This document shows, piece by piece, positions 46,235 to 58,315 of a stretch of 64,000 nucleotides of DNA. The notes beneath the pieces were generated by a model. The model made no database searches and was not told the DNA's origin. It worked only from the letters and a program-made list of their open reading frames with translations. Source of the stretch: Dimargaris cristalligena (lineage: Eukaryota; Kickxellomycota; Dimargaritomycetes; Dimargaritales; Dimargaritaceae); assembly GCA_027576995.1 (NCBI GenBank), contig JANBQC010000036.1, positions 22,234-86,233 on the forward strand. The letters run 5' to 3'. The translations under genes and the position numbers were made by a program. Each line of letters opens with the position of its first letter. Positions within the stretch are counted from its first letter, which is position 1.

Positions 46235-46769
46235 CTTGGGTTTTTTGGTGCGGGGGTAGTCAAGGTTAGGGAATAGGTAGGAATGCGAAGCGGGAGGAGT
46301 AATTTCGAGGACAATGGGAGAGTCTGTAGGGGGTGTGAGGAGCACGGGGTACAAGGTCAGAAAGAGGGAGGAGAGCTGGCCCGCTCCCTTTGTGTAGGGT
46401 GCGGCTCCCTCTCTGCCCCTTCGCGCGACTAACTGACTACTATACTTCCATAGCCCAACCACGCCCGTTATCATTCTTCCCCCCCTATTGTTAACCAGTA
46501 AAAACAGTGTGGTCCTGGTGATAGTAGAGTAGGTTGGCTTAACGCACAAATCGTAGGCCCTGTAGCTGGCGTGTCCAACAGTTGTCAGTCACACCTTGAA
46601 GTGTGCTCCTAGGTGGCACATGTATCATTTGGCCAAGGGGATATGTATATTCAACGAAAGTCAAGCGTCTCTTTTATTAGTCCAAAGTACGGGGGCAAGG
46701 TATTCAAAGGCATTGGTAGTTAGAACAAGAATTGGGGGCGGCAATAAGGTTGCCTCACCCCTCCCCTTT
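46235..46769. other. Intergenic, promoter of the uridine-kinase-like gene
   Basis: The frame of the downstream gene stays open to ATG 46474. If translated it would add 80 residues of Ser/Pro/Thr-rich sequence. No other gene seen. Confidence 0.4.
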
Positions 46770-49700
46770 CTAATCGTAGTTGTAGATGGAGGTCCCTGAC
46801 GAAGTGCCGTAGTAGTCCGCATAGGTGTAATTGTCGTCGACCCGGCAAAAGATGTGCTCCAATAGTTGGGTCGCCGTGGGCCGGTCCTCCGGGTCGGGGT
46901 TAAAGCACAGTTTGAGCAGGCCGGCGCAGTCCGGGTGGATATCGTCGGGTAAGGGGGGTGCGCAGTTGGAGCCCAGCTTGTACATGGTCTGAATATCATT
47001 GAAGTTCTGCCACGGCCGCTGGCCCGTCCACATTTCCAAGACTAAGCAGCCGAAGCTCCACACATCAATCTTGGCGCTGTAGCCCGACGCCTGTACCACC
47101 TCGGGGGCCATCCAGAAAATGGAGCCCTGGAGCGACATGCGGGAGTTGCAGTCGTACGCCAACTCATAGTCATTCCGTTTGGAAATGCCAAAGTCCGATA
47201 TCTTACACACACCCGCTTCATCCACCAGGATATTCGCCCCCTTGATATCTCGGTGAAGCACATTGTGGCTGTGGATGTACGCCAGGCCCCGCAGCGTCTG
47301 CTGGGAGAACGAGTGCATGACGGGCTCGGCCAAGGGGCCGTGCTGCTTAATGAGGGAGGCGATGCTACCACCCGCCACATACTCGAGAAAAATATTCATT
47401 GTATTGTCGGCTACGTTAAACCCCAAGTACTGCACAATGTGTTCATAGTGAAAGTCCTTCAGGAACTCGGTCTCGTCGTACAGGGCCTTAATCATGGCCC
47501 GCTGCCTCGCGTTGATGACGGCATTGGCGGTTTTGGGCAACTCAATCTGCTTAACTGCCATAAAGTCTCCCGTGGCCGCATTGATGGCGTGGTAGACCCG
47601 CCCGAACGATCCCTTGCCAATGAGACGGCCCTTGAGCCACTGGATTTTCACAGTCTGCATAGAGGCCGCCTGGTCCCCCACCACCGCAATAAGCGGTTCC
47701 AGCGTATTGCGTCGTTTGGCCGTGTCCGGTTGAGCGGGGCTAGGGGGGTCTGGGAGCGGCTCGTCCGCCGATGGTGGTTCACTGGGGACGCCCGCCGGGC
47801 GGGGACGTACTTCAGTAACCTTGGCGCCCCAGAGACGAGTGGATGACCGTCGGAGGAGATTTGGTCGAGTGTCATCCCCGGGGGCGGGGCCAGGCGGAGA
47901 GGCGATGGGGGTGTGCACTGAAGGGGCCCGGGAAAGGTTCAATAGGCTCAGCTCTTCCGCGGGGCTAGGCGCCCCCGGGGTCGCCTCGGTGCCGCTTAGG
48001 ATGGATGTAAGCGAAGCGGACAGGGGGCCCGCGCCAAGCTCGGGATAGGGCCCGGCCTGACTCCGAACACTATTGCTTCGGAAGATAAGCTGCTGTTCCA
48101 AAAGCGTCCGCCGCCGCTGGGCCTGCTGAACCACGAACCGCACACTCCGTTTCCGGCTCGTCAGTATGTCGCCGTCCAGCCGCGGAAGGGGTACCGCTGA
48201 ATCCCGGAGGGTGCGGATAGGGGATTCGAAGCTACCGGCGTGATTCGGGGGCGACGCCGGGGCTGTTCCGGGATAAGCATCGCTTTCTAGAGCGAGTGGC
48301 ACTGAGACTGGGATCGGGGAAGTTGTCTCCGGGAACATCTGAAGACCTAGGCCAATAGTAATCGGAACTATTGCTGGACTGGCCTGGGGACTAGGCTCGG
48401 TGAATGGCTCGGCCATCTCCGTAAGGGGTTCAATGATCGGTTGATCCAGGTCATGGTGGGGGAAGAACAGGTCTAGATTATTGATTATGAGTTTAGTAGA
48501 CGGGCGTTGGTTCCATGATTGTACCGAACTACTCTCCCACTGACTGTCCACCGTCAATTGACTGGATATACTAGAGACCCGGGAATGCGGCGTATGGGCG
48601 TCGCTCTGCGAAGGCGGTCCCCTATTGCGGCTGGCACTGGCTGGACTGTTGGCACGCCCAAGGGCCAGAGCCGCGGAAACCTGTTCCGAGGTAAGCAGTA
48701 CTCCGGTCCGGGAGCGGGCCCGCGACGAGGTCGAGCTATCCGAAGGAGTCCGGTTGTGGAGCCGGATGAAGGAGCGTCGGGAGGTATCCGAGTTAGACCG
48801 GGAATGCCGTAGCTCGAGCTGGCGCCGGGCGGGGGACAGGGCGTGCGGCAAGAGCCCCTCAGGGGGTTTCGGGAGTCGACCCGCCGAACTGGCGCCTAGG
48901 GGTGGAGTTCCTGGCTGAGATGAGCACATATTAGATTTTTCAAAGGGGAATTCAGCCCGGCCTTGGGCCTCGGAGGCATCGTAGTACACTGAACAGCTGG
49001 AGGAGTTTGATTCCATGGAGGGCCGGGGTTGGGCCATGGAGGTTCGTTTGGTAGCTTCAATGGGCGAGACGGCAGTGTCTTTGCTTACGGAAGGCGGTGG
49101 GTCCTGCCGAGCTGCCCCCTGCCGAGCCAGTTGAAAAGCGGCGTCCAGGGCGGCCTTGCTAGTGGCACTGCTGGTTGTAGGGGTAGTGGACGAGGTACTG
49201 GCAACGGGGGGTTTGGACCACAGTTCCGTGGATTTATCCAACGGAGTGGCGTGGCTGGACGAAGCGGTGAGAGGAGCCAGCGCCGGTGAGGCCCCCGGGG
49301 TGGTATTGTCCGCCGCCGGGCGCTGCATGGGGGTGTGCCACAGCTCGGTGGCCGAGGAGACGTTTTTGGCCCCTCCTGAGCCCGTGCTATCATTATTCAT
49401 CACATGGTTACTGGGGAAGAGCACGTTCCAGGCCTGGGGACTCATGGGGGACTCGCGCGAGGCAAGTGGCGTTGAGTCGTCCGCCCGGTTTCCTGGGGAC
49501 AGATGGTTGCTGCTGGTGCGGGTAGCTGGAGAGCTAGGGTGGGAGGTCGATTGGCTGAGGAAGGCGTTGTGCGGGGAGGCCAGCGAGCCCGAATACCGCT
49601 GAGAACCCATGGCCCGGTTAACCTCTTTACTTAGGGCGGCCTTGGTGTCGATGGTTAGGAACCCTCCCAAGCGCCGACTGGGCTTCGATCCGGTGGCGGG

Positions 49701-52623
49701 TTTTTTGCCTTCGCTGGCGAGGGAGGGGGTGCTAGTGGCGACCGCCACAATCGCCACCTCGCGGGCCGACTGCACCGAGGATACGGAGCTTGTCGAGAGC
49801 CGTTGGGGCCGAGGGTGGTGTCCCGCAGGCGGGGATCGGCTACCGGGACTAATGGAAGAAATCGATGAGTGGGAGGAGCGGAACGCGTAGGAAGGGGGTC
49901 GGGCTAGATCAGGCGGAATGTGCTCGTGGGCGTGGGCGCCCAGGCGTTGAAGCTCCTGCATCGACAATTCACTCAGCGAAATAGGGTCGTCGCCGCGGGC
50001 TAGTCCCGCTAGGTAGTCCCACCGACTGGATCGCTCGAAGGAAACAACCGCTCCCGTATCGCTCGTGTCGCTTCCACAATCGGACAGACGGTTGGGGTCG
50101 GAGGCACCAGGACTATATGGAGGTCGGCCCCGAGGGACTTTGAAGGAGGAAAAGATATCGTCCGGGTACGGGGGTAGATCGGCGACTCGAGTGGCCGTGG
50201 CCCCGCCCAATCGGGGGTCATCAGCCTCCAGGGGACTCCGACACAGTGGACTGCTGCGTCCGTAAGTCCGGCTCACCATATTGGCTTGTTTGCCGATGTT
50301 AGGGGGTACGAGTGAAGTGGGGAAGGCATGGCTGGGGGTACGGGTTAGCGATAATACGAAACGCACGTTGGGGGCATCTATGGAATTGGCCTGTTGGCTG
50401 ATATTCCAAATCTCGTCGTCACTAAGGGGACCCTCGCCAATAGGATCGGTGCCCCGCTGGTCGGCGGGGAGCGGGGGAACCGTCCAAATGGTGTAATTTT
50501 CGGCATTGGGGTCGACGGCTAAGGCCTGGCAGAGCCGTTCCCGGATAACCGCCCCATTGGTGGCTGAGGAAATTTCGATAATCGCGTACCGTTCGTCCGA
50601 TTCAAGCTTGACCTGGACTGAGAAAATCAGTGGCCGGCCGGGCTGGTGGGCCGAAAGCGCAGGCGATGTCGGCAAGGGAGCGGCGCCAGGGTCCAGAAAA
50701 GTTTGGGACGGAGACCCTTTGGATTCCGACCCCCCCTCCCGACCCCCAGTGACCCCATACAGGCTCTTACGGCGGCTATTGGTAGAAAAGGGTTTAAATA
50801 AAGTACTAAAAAATCCACCACCTCCACTACCACTACCACTACCACTACCACTACCGGTTCCACTTTGACTATTTCCGATGGGCGGCTTCCCCGTCGGGGG
50901 GAGGACGGGACTTCCACTTCGTCCGGCCCAGGTATTGTAGTACGGGGAATGGGAACACGGGGCTAGAGTCAGCGATGTACCGGAGCTATTGGAGGCTAGC
51001 CCGGTAGGGCGAAGGCGGGTCGACACGGTTAGATTGCGGGCGGATGGGGTATGGGGCAGCGGGGGTTCCCCGGGGACCAACCGGGGACTCGAGCCGGTGG
51101 CTGGCCCGGGCTTGGTCCGTGCGGCTGACGACTCTCGTGGAGGGACCACCACGCTATAGGCCCCGTCGGCGGGGTCGTGGGTATGAACGTAATTAAGTGA
51201 GCTACTGCGGGGATAGATTGCGAATTCATCGAGGATCGAGGGCATGGGCATGTTACCGGCGATCAACTGGTCGTCGGATAGTTTGGTTCGTGACCCGGGG
51301 GCCGGGGGTGCTACCCCGTTGCGCCTGGCCGGGGCGACTATTCCGGCCGAAAGGGGTTTGGGCGATGGGTTCAGAGGCAAATGGTCGCTGGACAGAGAGT
51401 GGGCCGGGCCAGGTGGGAGCCGGTCGGGGAGTTCCGACGAGCTAAAAGTGGATACGGGACGGCTTTGCTGGCTAATATCAATGTGATTTAATTCCCCGAC
51501 CCGCCGAGAGGCCAGTCGAGTTGGTGGACCACCGTACTGAGCCCGGGAGCCCCCTTTGGTGAATTGGCTATGCAGGCGGAGAGGGGTGGACGGGAGCGGA
51601 AGCATCGACTCCCGCTGGCGGGGGCGCCACTGGGGGTCGGGATGGGGAATAGGTGCCGATCGGGGGCCGTGGGGTGGAGGCGGCCACCCCGACGGGGGCG
51701 CAACGGGGTTTCCCGTTTGGCTTCGACCGGGCATATCGTGTGCAAAGAGGCCACCAGTGGCCCACGGGGCACCAACGGGTGACTCGGTACCGGGGGATGG
51801 GTTTGGCGACGCCTCGGGGCCAACCCGCGGTGACCGATTGTTCAATGGCGACCGGGGGGATTCCATAGATAGGGGGGATATCGGGGCCGACGATGCAGGC
51901 TGACGGGACTTGGGAGATGTCAATGATGGGGGGGTCGGAGGAGGGAGGGCGTTGCCCGAAGTGGATCCTAAAGGATTGGGCGACTGGGTGCTGCTGGTGT
52001 TGCTATGATTGTAGGAGCTATCCGAATGGTACCCGGCCTCTATAAAAACGGGTATGGCGCCCCGCTCCGGTATCCGGACGCCTAACTCGGTAACGGTGTG
52101 AGGGATAGGTCGACGACCGGATCGCGCGGTGGCTTCCGGTCGACTGAGAGTCTTTCGGGAAGCGTTTAGGAGTCGCGCGCGGTCCCGTACGGTTGGGATA
52201 CCAATCTGCCGCAATTTTTCGTGGGTTAATTGAGTGAAGGCGAGGCCGTGGATATGGTTGCCTAACGCCAAAACACGCCCGGGGAAGTAAGTGGAATGGT
52301 AGGTGAATAAAGGCCCGGTTAAATTGACGAAACGGGGGGTTTTCACCGAATACAAATGACACAGTGGAAAGACCGGGCCTGGTAGCATAGAGCTACAGGT
52401 TTAGTGAAGGCCATTTACCTTGAAAAAGCGGAACATATTCGTCAAAGTCGTTGATGCGGAGCCACTCCAGTACCTCGGACGAGGGCCAGATCGGGTCAGA
52501 GGGCTGTGAGGCTGTGGTCCTAGTGGGAGATGCCGCCCTGGCGTCCCCCATTGCGCGTGGTGGGGCGTTGGGTCGGTAAGCGGGGCCCAAGGACTGGGTA
52601 AAGCTAGAGGGGGGGTTGGCCAT
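46770..52623 (-). CDS. Bck1/Mkh1-type MAP kinase kinase kinase
   Basis: Two exons (52623-52419 and 52261-46770) give 1898 residues. A SAM domain spans the intron: WPSSEVLEWLRINDFDEYVP in exon 1 and THEKLRQIGIPTVRDRARLL in exon 2. A ubiquitin-like Ras-binding type segment lies at about 609-690 (IFSVQVKLESDERYAIIEIS onward). The kinase domain is C-terminal (about 1605-1875): GKGSFGRV, VKQIEL, HRDIKGANIL, DFGISK and SMRSRAPF-free activation segment MSLQGSIFWMAPEVVQ, all catalytic residues present. The roughly 900-residue middle is Ser/Pro/Thr-rich with many potential phosphosites. Size, domain order and QGSIFWMAPE match Bck1/Mkh1, the MAPKKK of the cell-wall integrity pathway downstream of Rho1-PKC. 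The 5.5-kb second exon is unusually long for this window. Confidence 0.9.
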
Positions 52624-53221
52624 GTCCACGCAAAGACATGCCAAGCTGGTATGAAAGGAGATGGGGGAAAGGCAGGCTAGACGGACAGAGTTGAAGGCGG
52701 GAAAAGTCCGAATCGCCGAGGCAATGGGGCAAAAAACAAAAGGTGGGCAATTAGAGAGATGGGTAGAAGAGAACGGGTTGCTTGTGAGACGAGTTGGTAG
52801 ACTGAGAATAATAATAATAAACCCGAGGTTACTGGTCAAGGCGAACACGGTAAGGAAAGCATAGTCTATACGAACTGGTCGCCCATTCGGGGAAAAGAGA
52901 CACTGAGCTTATTTGCTTAGTTGGCTCTTACACGCTGGACTTGGGAACCCCTTCACGCACTATCCTGGTCAATTGACTGTAGTAAAACGTCGTATCATAA
53001 TGACCACTTCTCCTGTAGTGTCAATGGGCCATCGCTTCTCGATTGTCCCTCAGTCTCCGGTTCGCATGCGAGTTATTTTTAATAGGCCAAGATTAGTGGT
53101 TTAATATTGCCCTGATTTTATTAAATTAATATCCTAGGTACGAAAACAGGGTGATAGATAAGAAAATACTTGAGATGTGGGTCTCCAAGACAAGACCGCC
53201 CGACTGGGGCGGATAGATGCT
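52624..53221. other. Intergenic, MAPKKK promoter and 3' flank of the Gly/Asn-rich gene
   Basis: An in-frame non-ATG extension of the MAPKKK (to about 52848) is hydrophobic and not used. Nothing else coding was seen. Confidence 0.5.
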
Positions 53222-53782
53222 CTAATAGTCGACAGCTTGGTCGCCATGGGGCCGTCCTTCCTTTCCGCCGTTGCCTTTACCACCCTTGCCTTTGCCGCCG
53301 TTGTTATTGCGACCACCGCCCTTGCCACCACCGTTACCGCCATTGCCGTTTCCATTGCCACCGCCATTTCCGTTACCGTTACCACCATTGCCGCCGCCGT
53401 TGTCGTTACCACCACCATTACCGTTGCCACCCCCGTTACCGTCTCCACCACCGTTGCCGTTGCCACCGTTGCCGCCGCCGTTGTCGTTACCGCCACCATT
53501 ACCGTTGCCACCCCCGTTACCGTCTCCACCACCGTTGCCGTTACCTCCGCCATTGCCATTGCCACCACCGTTGCCATTGCCGTTGCCACCATTACCGTTG
53601 CCGTTATCGGGGCGTGTATTGCCGGACCCGGCACAGGGATTGAAGTCGGAAGGATGGTCGTTAAGAAGCTTTGCGTTTACGCAAATGACATTGTCGAGCA
53701 GCTTATCTAGAGGGGCCGTGAGTACTGGAGTTGCCACCATGGCGGCAAGAGCGACAGTAAACACGATCACGTTGACCTTCAT
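53222..53782 (-). CDS. Secreted Gly/Asn-rich repeat protein
   Basis: A 186-residue protein with a signal peptide (VNVIVFTVALAAMVATPVLT, cleaved near 22). A short head of about 35 residues carries two cysteines (VICVNAKLL ... FNPCAGSG). About 115 residues then consist almost entirely of Gly and Asn with occasional Asp (units such as GNGGG), and a basic Gly/Lys tail (GGKGKGGKGNGGK) ends in GDQAVDY. Such composition is found in structural or adhesive wall and spore-coat proteins. That is inference only. TATATAAG (minus strand, 53981-53974) lies 192 bases upstream. Confidence 0.75.
   Translation of the reverse strand: MKVNVIVFTVALAAMVATPVLTAPLDKLLDNVICVNAKLLNDHPSDFNPCAGSGNTRPDNGNGNGGNGNGNGGGNGNGGGNGNGGGDGNGGGNGNGGGNDNGGGNGGNGNGGGDGNGGGNGNGGGNDNGGGNGGNGNGNGGGNGNGNGGNGGGKGGGRNNNGGKGKGGKGNGGKEGRPHGDQAVDY
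53390..53551 (-). repeat. 81-base tandem repeat inside the Gly/Asn-rich gene
   Basis: The string GCCGCCGCCGTTGTCGTTAC recurs at 53390 and 53471. The following bases agree for about 80 positions with one difference (ACCACCACC against ACCGCCACC). In protein it is a 27-residue unit repeated twice. Near identity at DNA level indicates a recent duplication or gene conversion. Confidence 0.8.
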
Positions 53783-56700
53783 GTTGATTAATGAGGCTGG
53801 GTATTGGGATTGGAGAGGGGATAGGGGGGTTTACCGAATTTTGGGAGGATTCGAAAATAAGATAATGTATGATGAATACCTATAGGTTTACAGATAAACT
53901 ACAGATGAAGAAGGAACTGATTTTATGGACTACTGGAGCTGAAGATAAAGGCAATTGGCGCAGGGCATTCGATCTTATATACCTCGACAATACCTGGCTC
54001 GACTGAGGAGGTGGATTGGCTCACCATGGTCATTAGTCTGGATCCATTTACTCAGAGGTAGCAGCCACCACCACCTACCTATTCTACCTTCTAACCGGAG
54101 TCCACCGCTTGCACTTCGGATGCTTTGTACTCCTTGATAGGTGAATGGCTTCACGGGTAGCCAAATTCAAACAGTCCTCGGATTTCTGATATGGCCTCAA
54201 CGCATGGTACCGATGTAGATGCAAATTTGGTTATTTACCTCACCTCCTACCTGTTTTACCAAATTATTACCCCCTAGTCCCCCTGAAAAAGTATGAAATG
54301 TTTGAGTCATCCACAGTTTCCATCGAGTCAGGGGAATCTCCCACATCATGAGTGTCTCTGGCCACGGCACGCCCCGCCGCAGTGTCGGGGGAACTCATTA
54401 GGGGCGTCCAAACCGGAGCTACACTCCTACCAAGGTGTAGTAATGTGAACATCCGGTAACGGAATTTGTCGACTCTCAGAACAACAAATGTAAATAATAA
54501 AGGTCGTCCTGGACACCAAGGTGCTGCATAAGGCAATGTCCCAGCCTCTGCATAGGCTCCTGTTCCTGGCGATGCTTTTCAGTGGTCCGCATGTCGTGTT
54601 CTTCACAATATACGGGTAGGAGATGTCCCCTTGGTAAATCATTCGGACCGGTGTTGCTTCATTACAACAACCCTCCTTTTAATCGAAATACTTCACTCTT
54701 ACAACCCCCTCCCCTAACCGCTAATGAACTCATTTCGACTGATCGACAATATATAGCGGCCAGGAGGGAGGTAGTACATCAGCCAATTCAACCACCGGCT
54801 GCAAACAGACGTAGGAGGGAGGCCACGGTTATTCTTAGGAATTATAGGGCCATGAGAGGAGTCCGCCCAGGAGCCTTCGAAACCCACACCTTCTAGCAGC
54901 CGGTATCCATTCCATACACCCTAGCTTGAACTCGAGTGCATTATGGAACTGTAGCTTAGTGGGATACACGTCCACTGGATTACCTGGCACCATAGGCCGC
55001 CAAACCAGCTCGCCAGGCGGCTAAAGTGGTACATGTCATGCAGATAGCTTGTGGCCTCTACCTCCCCCGCAATTCATCCCCGCATTACCCCCTGAGCAAA
55101 TGTACCTGATTGGTCATATGAACCTGCACCAATGTTTACGGACCCGATTTCCCCCCTGATGGCCTCGACTGGAAAGATGGTATATCACCTGGAAAACTTT
55201 TTCGTAGTCAGATTTCGGCCATGAGGCAAGGTAGGCCAAGGAAAAGACCTCCAGTACTTGGGGGATCATCGAAACTAAATTGTCTGTGTTTAATAGATCC
55301 GCCGATCTACCTATCTAGAGAAATTGCGGGGAGTGCATTCCCTTGCCAATTCGGCTGATTTTAATTCCCTCAAACATAGACACTAGTTCAAGACTGAAGC
55401 CCAGTTGCGACAATAGTAGCTGGGGAATAGGTGAGGCAGATCCCTTCACATTTAAAATTGGATCACCAGTCGCCGATTGGGGGCTAATACACATTGATAT
55501 GGAGTCGCTGTGCGTATAGGGCTGAGGTCAGGTATGTAGCGAATAGATGGCTAACCAGCACCCTTCGGGGGTTGGCGAGGTCGAGGTTGTAGCAAACTAC
55601 TCTGTGGCCAATTTAACCGACCGGGTCGAACTAAGTTGGACTAATGGTGCTTAGCCAGGCCCACTTTCTTCCTGTAGGAAATCTTTGGTGATTTGCAAGT
55701 AAGCAGGTTATTTGGCTCAGACAAGGTATAGGGGGGAAACACTTTAGAGTGCACCAGTGGTTTTTAAGAGTGGAGGTAGGATAGCTAAGGCGCACCATAT
55801 GTGAAGTTTGGTAAGTCTCTCGACGTACTGGGTGGGTATACCAGCGGTAATCATTTGAATCAGGCCTATACTTGAAGCCCTCGCCGCAAATATATAAGGG
55901 TATAATACATATTTGACTGGTCGTTAGTCCAAGGTGCTATTGGCCACTGTCCATGAGAACATATTGCCATTAGATAAAATAAAATGACTGGAGCACAGGA
56001 AGTAGAGCGTGTAGAGAAGGTCCAAGGCATTGGACGACAAGTCAGAAAAGGCAGCAATTAATTTAGCACCCAGTTATCAAACTATTGCAAACCCAATTGA
56101 GCATAGGGTTTAAACGATGCGGCTGAGTACATACCTCTCTAGCCCTTATCATTTCTTACCAAACTTTGCCATACGGCTGATCTTCATAGCAGTACTGTCG
56201 GGTAGAAGAGTAAGATCACCCAATCCTGGAGACCTTCCTATTTCTGGGGCCCCTTGCCTTCTTTTCGATCTTACTTATGTCTTCTTCCATTAGGCAGGTC
56301 AGCAGCCGTTAACAGGTGAGGCAATGGGCGGTGCATAGTTAATTTATAACAGCCTCCTATTTTCCCGGGGGAGTCGGCTTTTGTCCTTGTACCTTGCTCC
56401 ACATGCCATACCGGGTGCAGTGATACAACCTAGTCGGTTGGGGGCTACTGGGGATATTTGTCTATCGCCAATATCCAATCATAAATGCTGGTCAGAATAT
56501 TCGGACCAACCCATAGTTTTTGGTTTGCATCCCCCCCGGAGTATAACTAGTACGATAAATGAGATGTCTAAATTGGTGCGACCTGGTGCCGGGTTGGCCA
56601 GGTTTAACTGGCGCCTCTTTGTCCCCATTACTGCAGCACCCTTTTATTGGGGCTATTAAGAGGCTTTCCGGTCGATTACGTGGTATACGGGGCCCGTGGC

Positions 56701-58315
56701 TTCCTGGGAGAAAGTCTTCACGAATAAAGTGGCTCCTATATTTTTAGTGGTTGGGGAAGTAACCCCATGGTTTAAATATTTATCGCCAGAAAGGTACATT
56801 TTGGTTTCGGCTTCACCCATATCCGCCCCGCCAAATAATGCTACATGACTTACATCCCTATCAATTGCTTTGAAGATTGACACTGGTTAAGAGCCCAGGC
56901 GTGTGTGCTCTCTGAAGTTCCTTGGCGTCTCAAAAAAAGGGGCTTCCTAATCAGATATGAGTGGGGGCGGAGTTGGTGAAGAGCGAAGGGAGGTTGGCCA
57001 CCAAGGGCACACTGCCTTCGATGGGGGCATGGAAGGCATGTTAGATCGTCAGTGACTGGCCGTGGGGTCGCAATCGCAGATGGTAAAGCCTAGGGGGAAA
57101 AGTGTCGTTAAGATGCCCTGGCAGGCTACTGGTTTAGTCGAAGTCGGCCACTTTATCACAGTTTGAAAGGACTTCACAGGGGACTGGTAGCTAGGTTCCT
57201 CTTGAATACATAGTCGCTGGGTGCAATGAACTGGTATTGCGAACCGAACTTGATAAATAAACCCTATCGATAGCCAATATTGCCATAAAGCAGTGTTGGT
57301 AAAATCATGAAAGTGATATAATGGTATTGGTTAATCACTAACACTTCATTAAATAACTGGGCACCGCGAAATACGCCAATCGCCTTGGGGTATATTTCGC
57401 TTATTTTAAACATCCGCGCTAGTGCCAAGGTTTGCCATGCTAGTGGATTTTTATTAGTTCTATCCCACCCAATAGCCCAATTCGCCTGACAGGTCGTGCG
57501 CCCAGATTTGGGTAGCAGTCCATATGGGAAGGGCGGCCACTTAGCCTGCCAAGCAATCCAACCAATGCATCTCTCTAGTTTACCGTGCGACCCCCCTTCC
57601 AACGTGGTGGCGGTGATTGGCGGAGGAGAGCCCAGCGGATACCATCAGCCTATGGGCCATTTATTATGCCCAATCCCTACCAGCTGGTTCAAGCAATCCC
57701 ACTGGATTGACGCTAGGCCATCCTAGATGTCCAGCCCGAGCCCCTGGGGGCGGAACCAGTCGCTGGCGTTTGAAGACCCAGCTGGTGCACGAGTTAGCGA
57801 TGCCAACGGCTAGTGGCTGCCCCATACTACCACACTAAGGGAGCGGTGACTGCCCCCTTGCGTCTCCTGGAAGTTTGCAACTGGCGCTAATCGTTCCACT
57901 GGAGCAGTAAAAGTTTTCCCCATCGCTGGCGTAGTTCGATTTCCCGTTCCGGTTATAGGCCAGATAGTTGGCCCATTAGGCTCTCTCCTATCGGGTTAGG
58001 TCTACACGGCACGTTGTCGCATTATAAATCATCTAGAAGCGCAAACTAGCGGCAATCTCCTTGCGTCAACCCCCCCCCCCCATCCCAAATTATCACTACG
58101 GTTGCACACGAATCTGTATGTGTAATGGTAAAATAGAAGGAATGGGCTGCAGTAGGCCCATCCATTGGCATACTCATATAAAATTCCCGGCCCGGCTACC
58201 CACAAGCACTCGTCTGTATCTCGCTTTGTATCATCCCCCCTCTCGGATTTTGACACGGTCATTTCTAGTCTTCATATCTTGACACCGATTCTCCACCCAT
58301 TCACTTCACCTCTTT
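53783..58315. other. 4.5-kb gene-poor stretch with coding-like fragments
   Basis: No complete gene could be built. Minus-strand fragments look coding: near 54295-54375 (DTAAGRAVARDTHDVGDSPD), 54500-54610 (HRQEQEPMQRLGHCLMQHLG), 56660-56880 (ALFGGADMGEAETKMYLSGD), 57265-57520 (CQANWAIGWDRTNKNPLAWQ) and 57845-57965 (NYASDGENFYCSSGTISASC). They lack a common frame and clear splice sites, so this may be decayed DNA or a multi-exon gene I could not resolve. Confidence 0.35.

Noticed and set aside
53271..53885. Pro/Leu-rich plus-strand frame opposite the Gly/Asn gene
   Set aside because: It is complementary to the repeat and has no signal or promoter, whereas the minus strand has a signal peptide and a TATA box.
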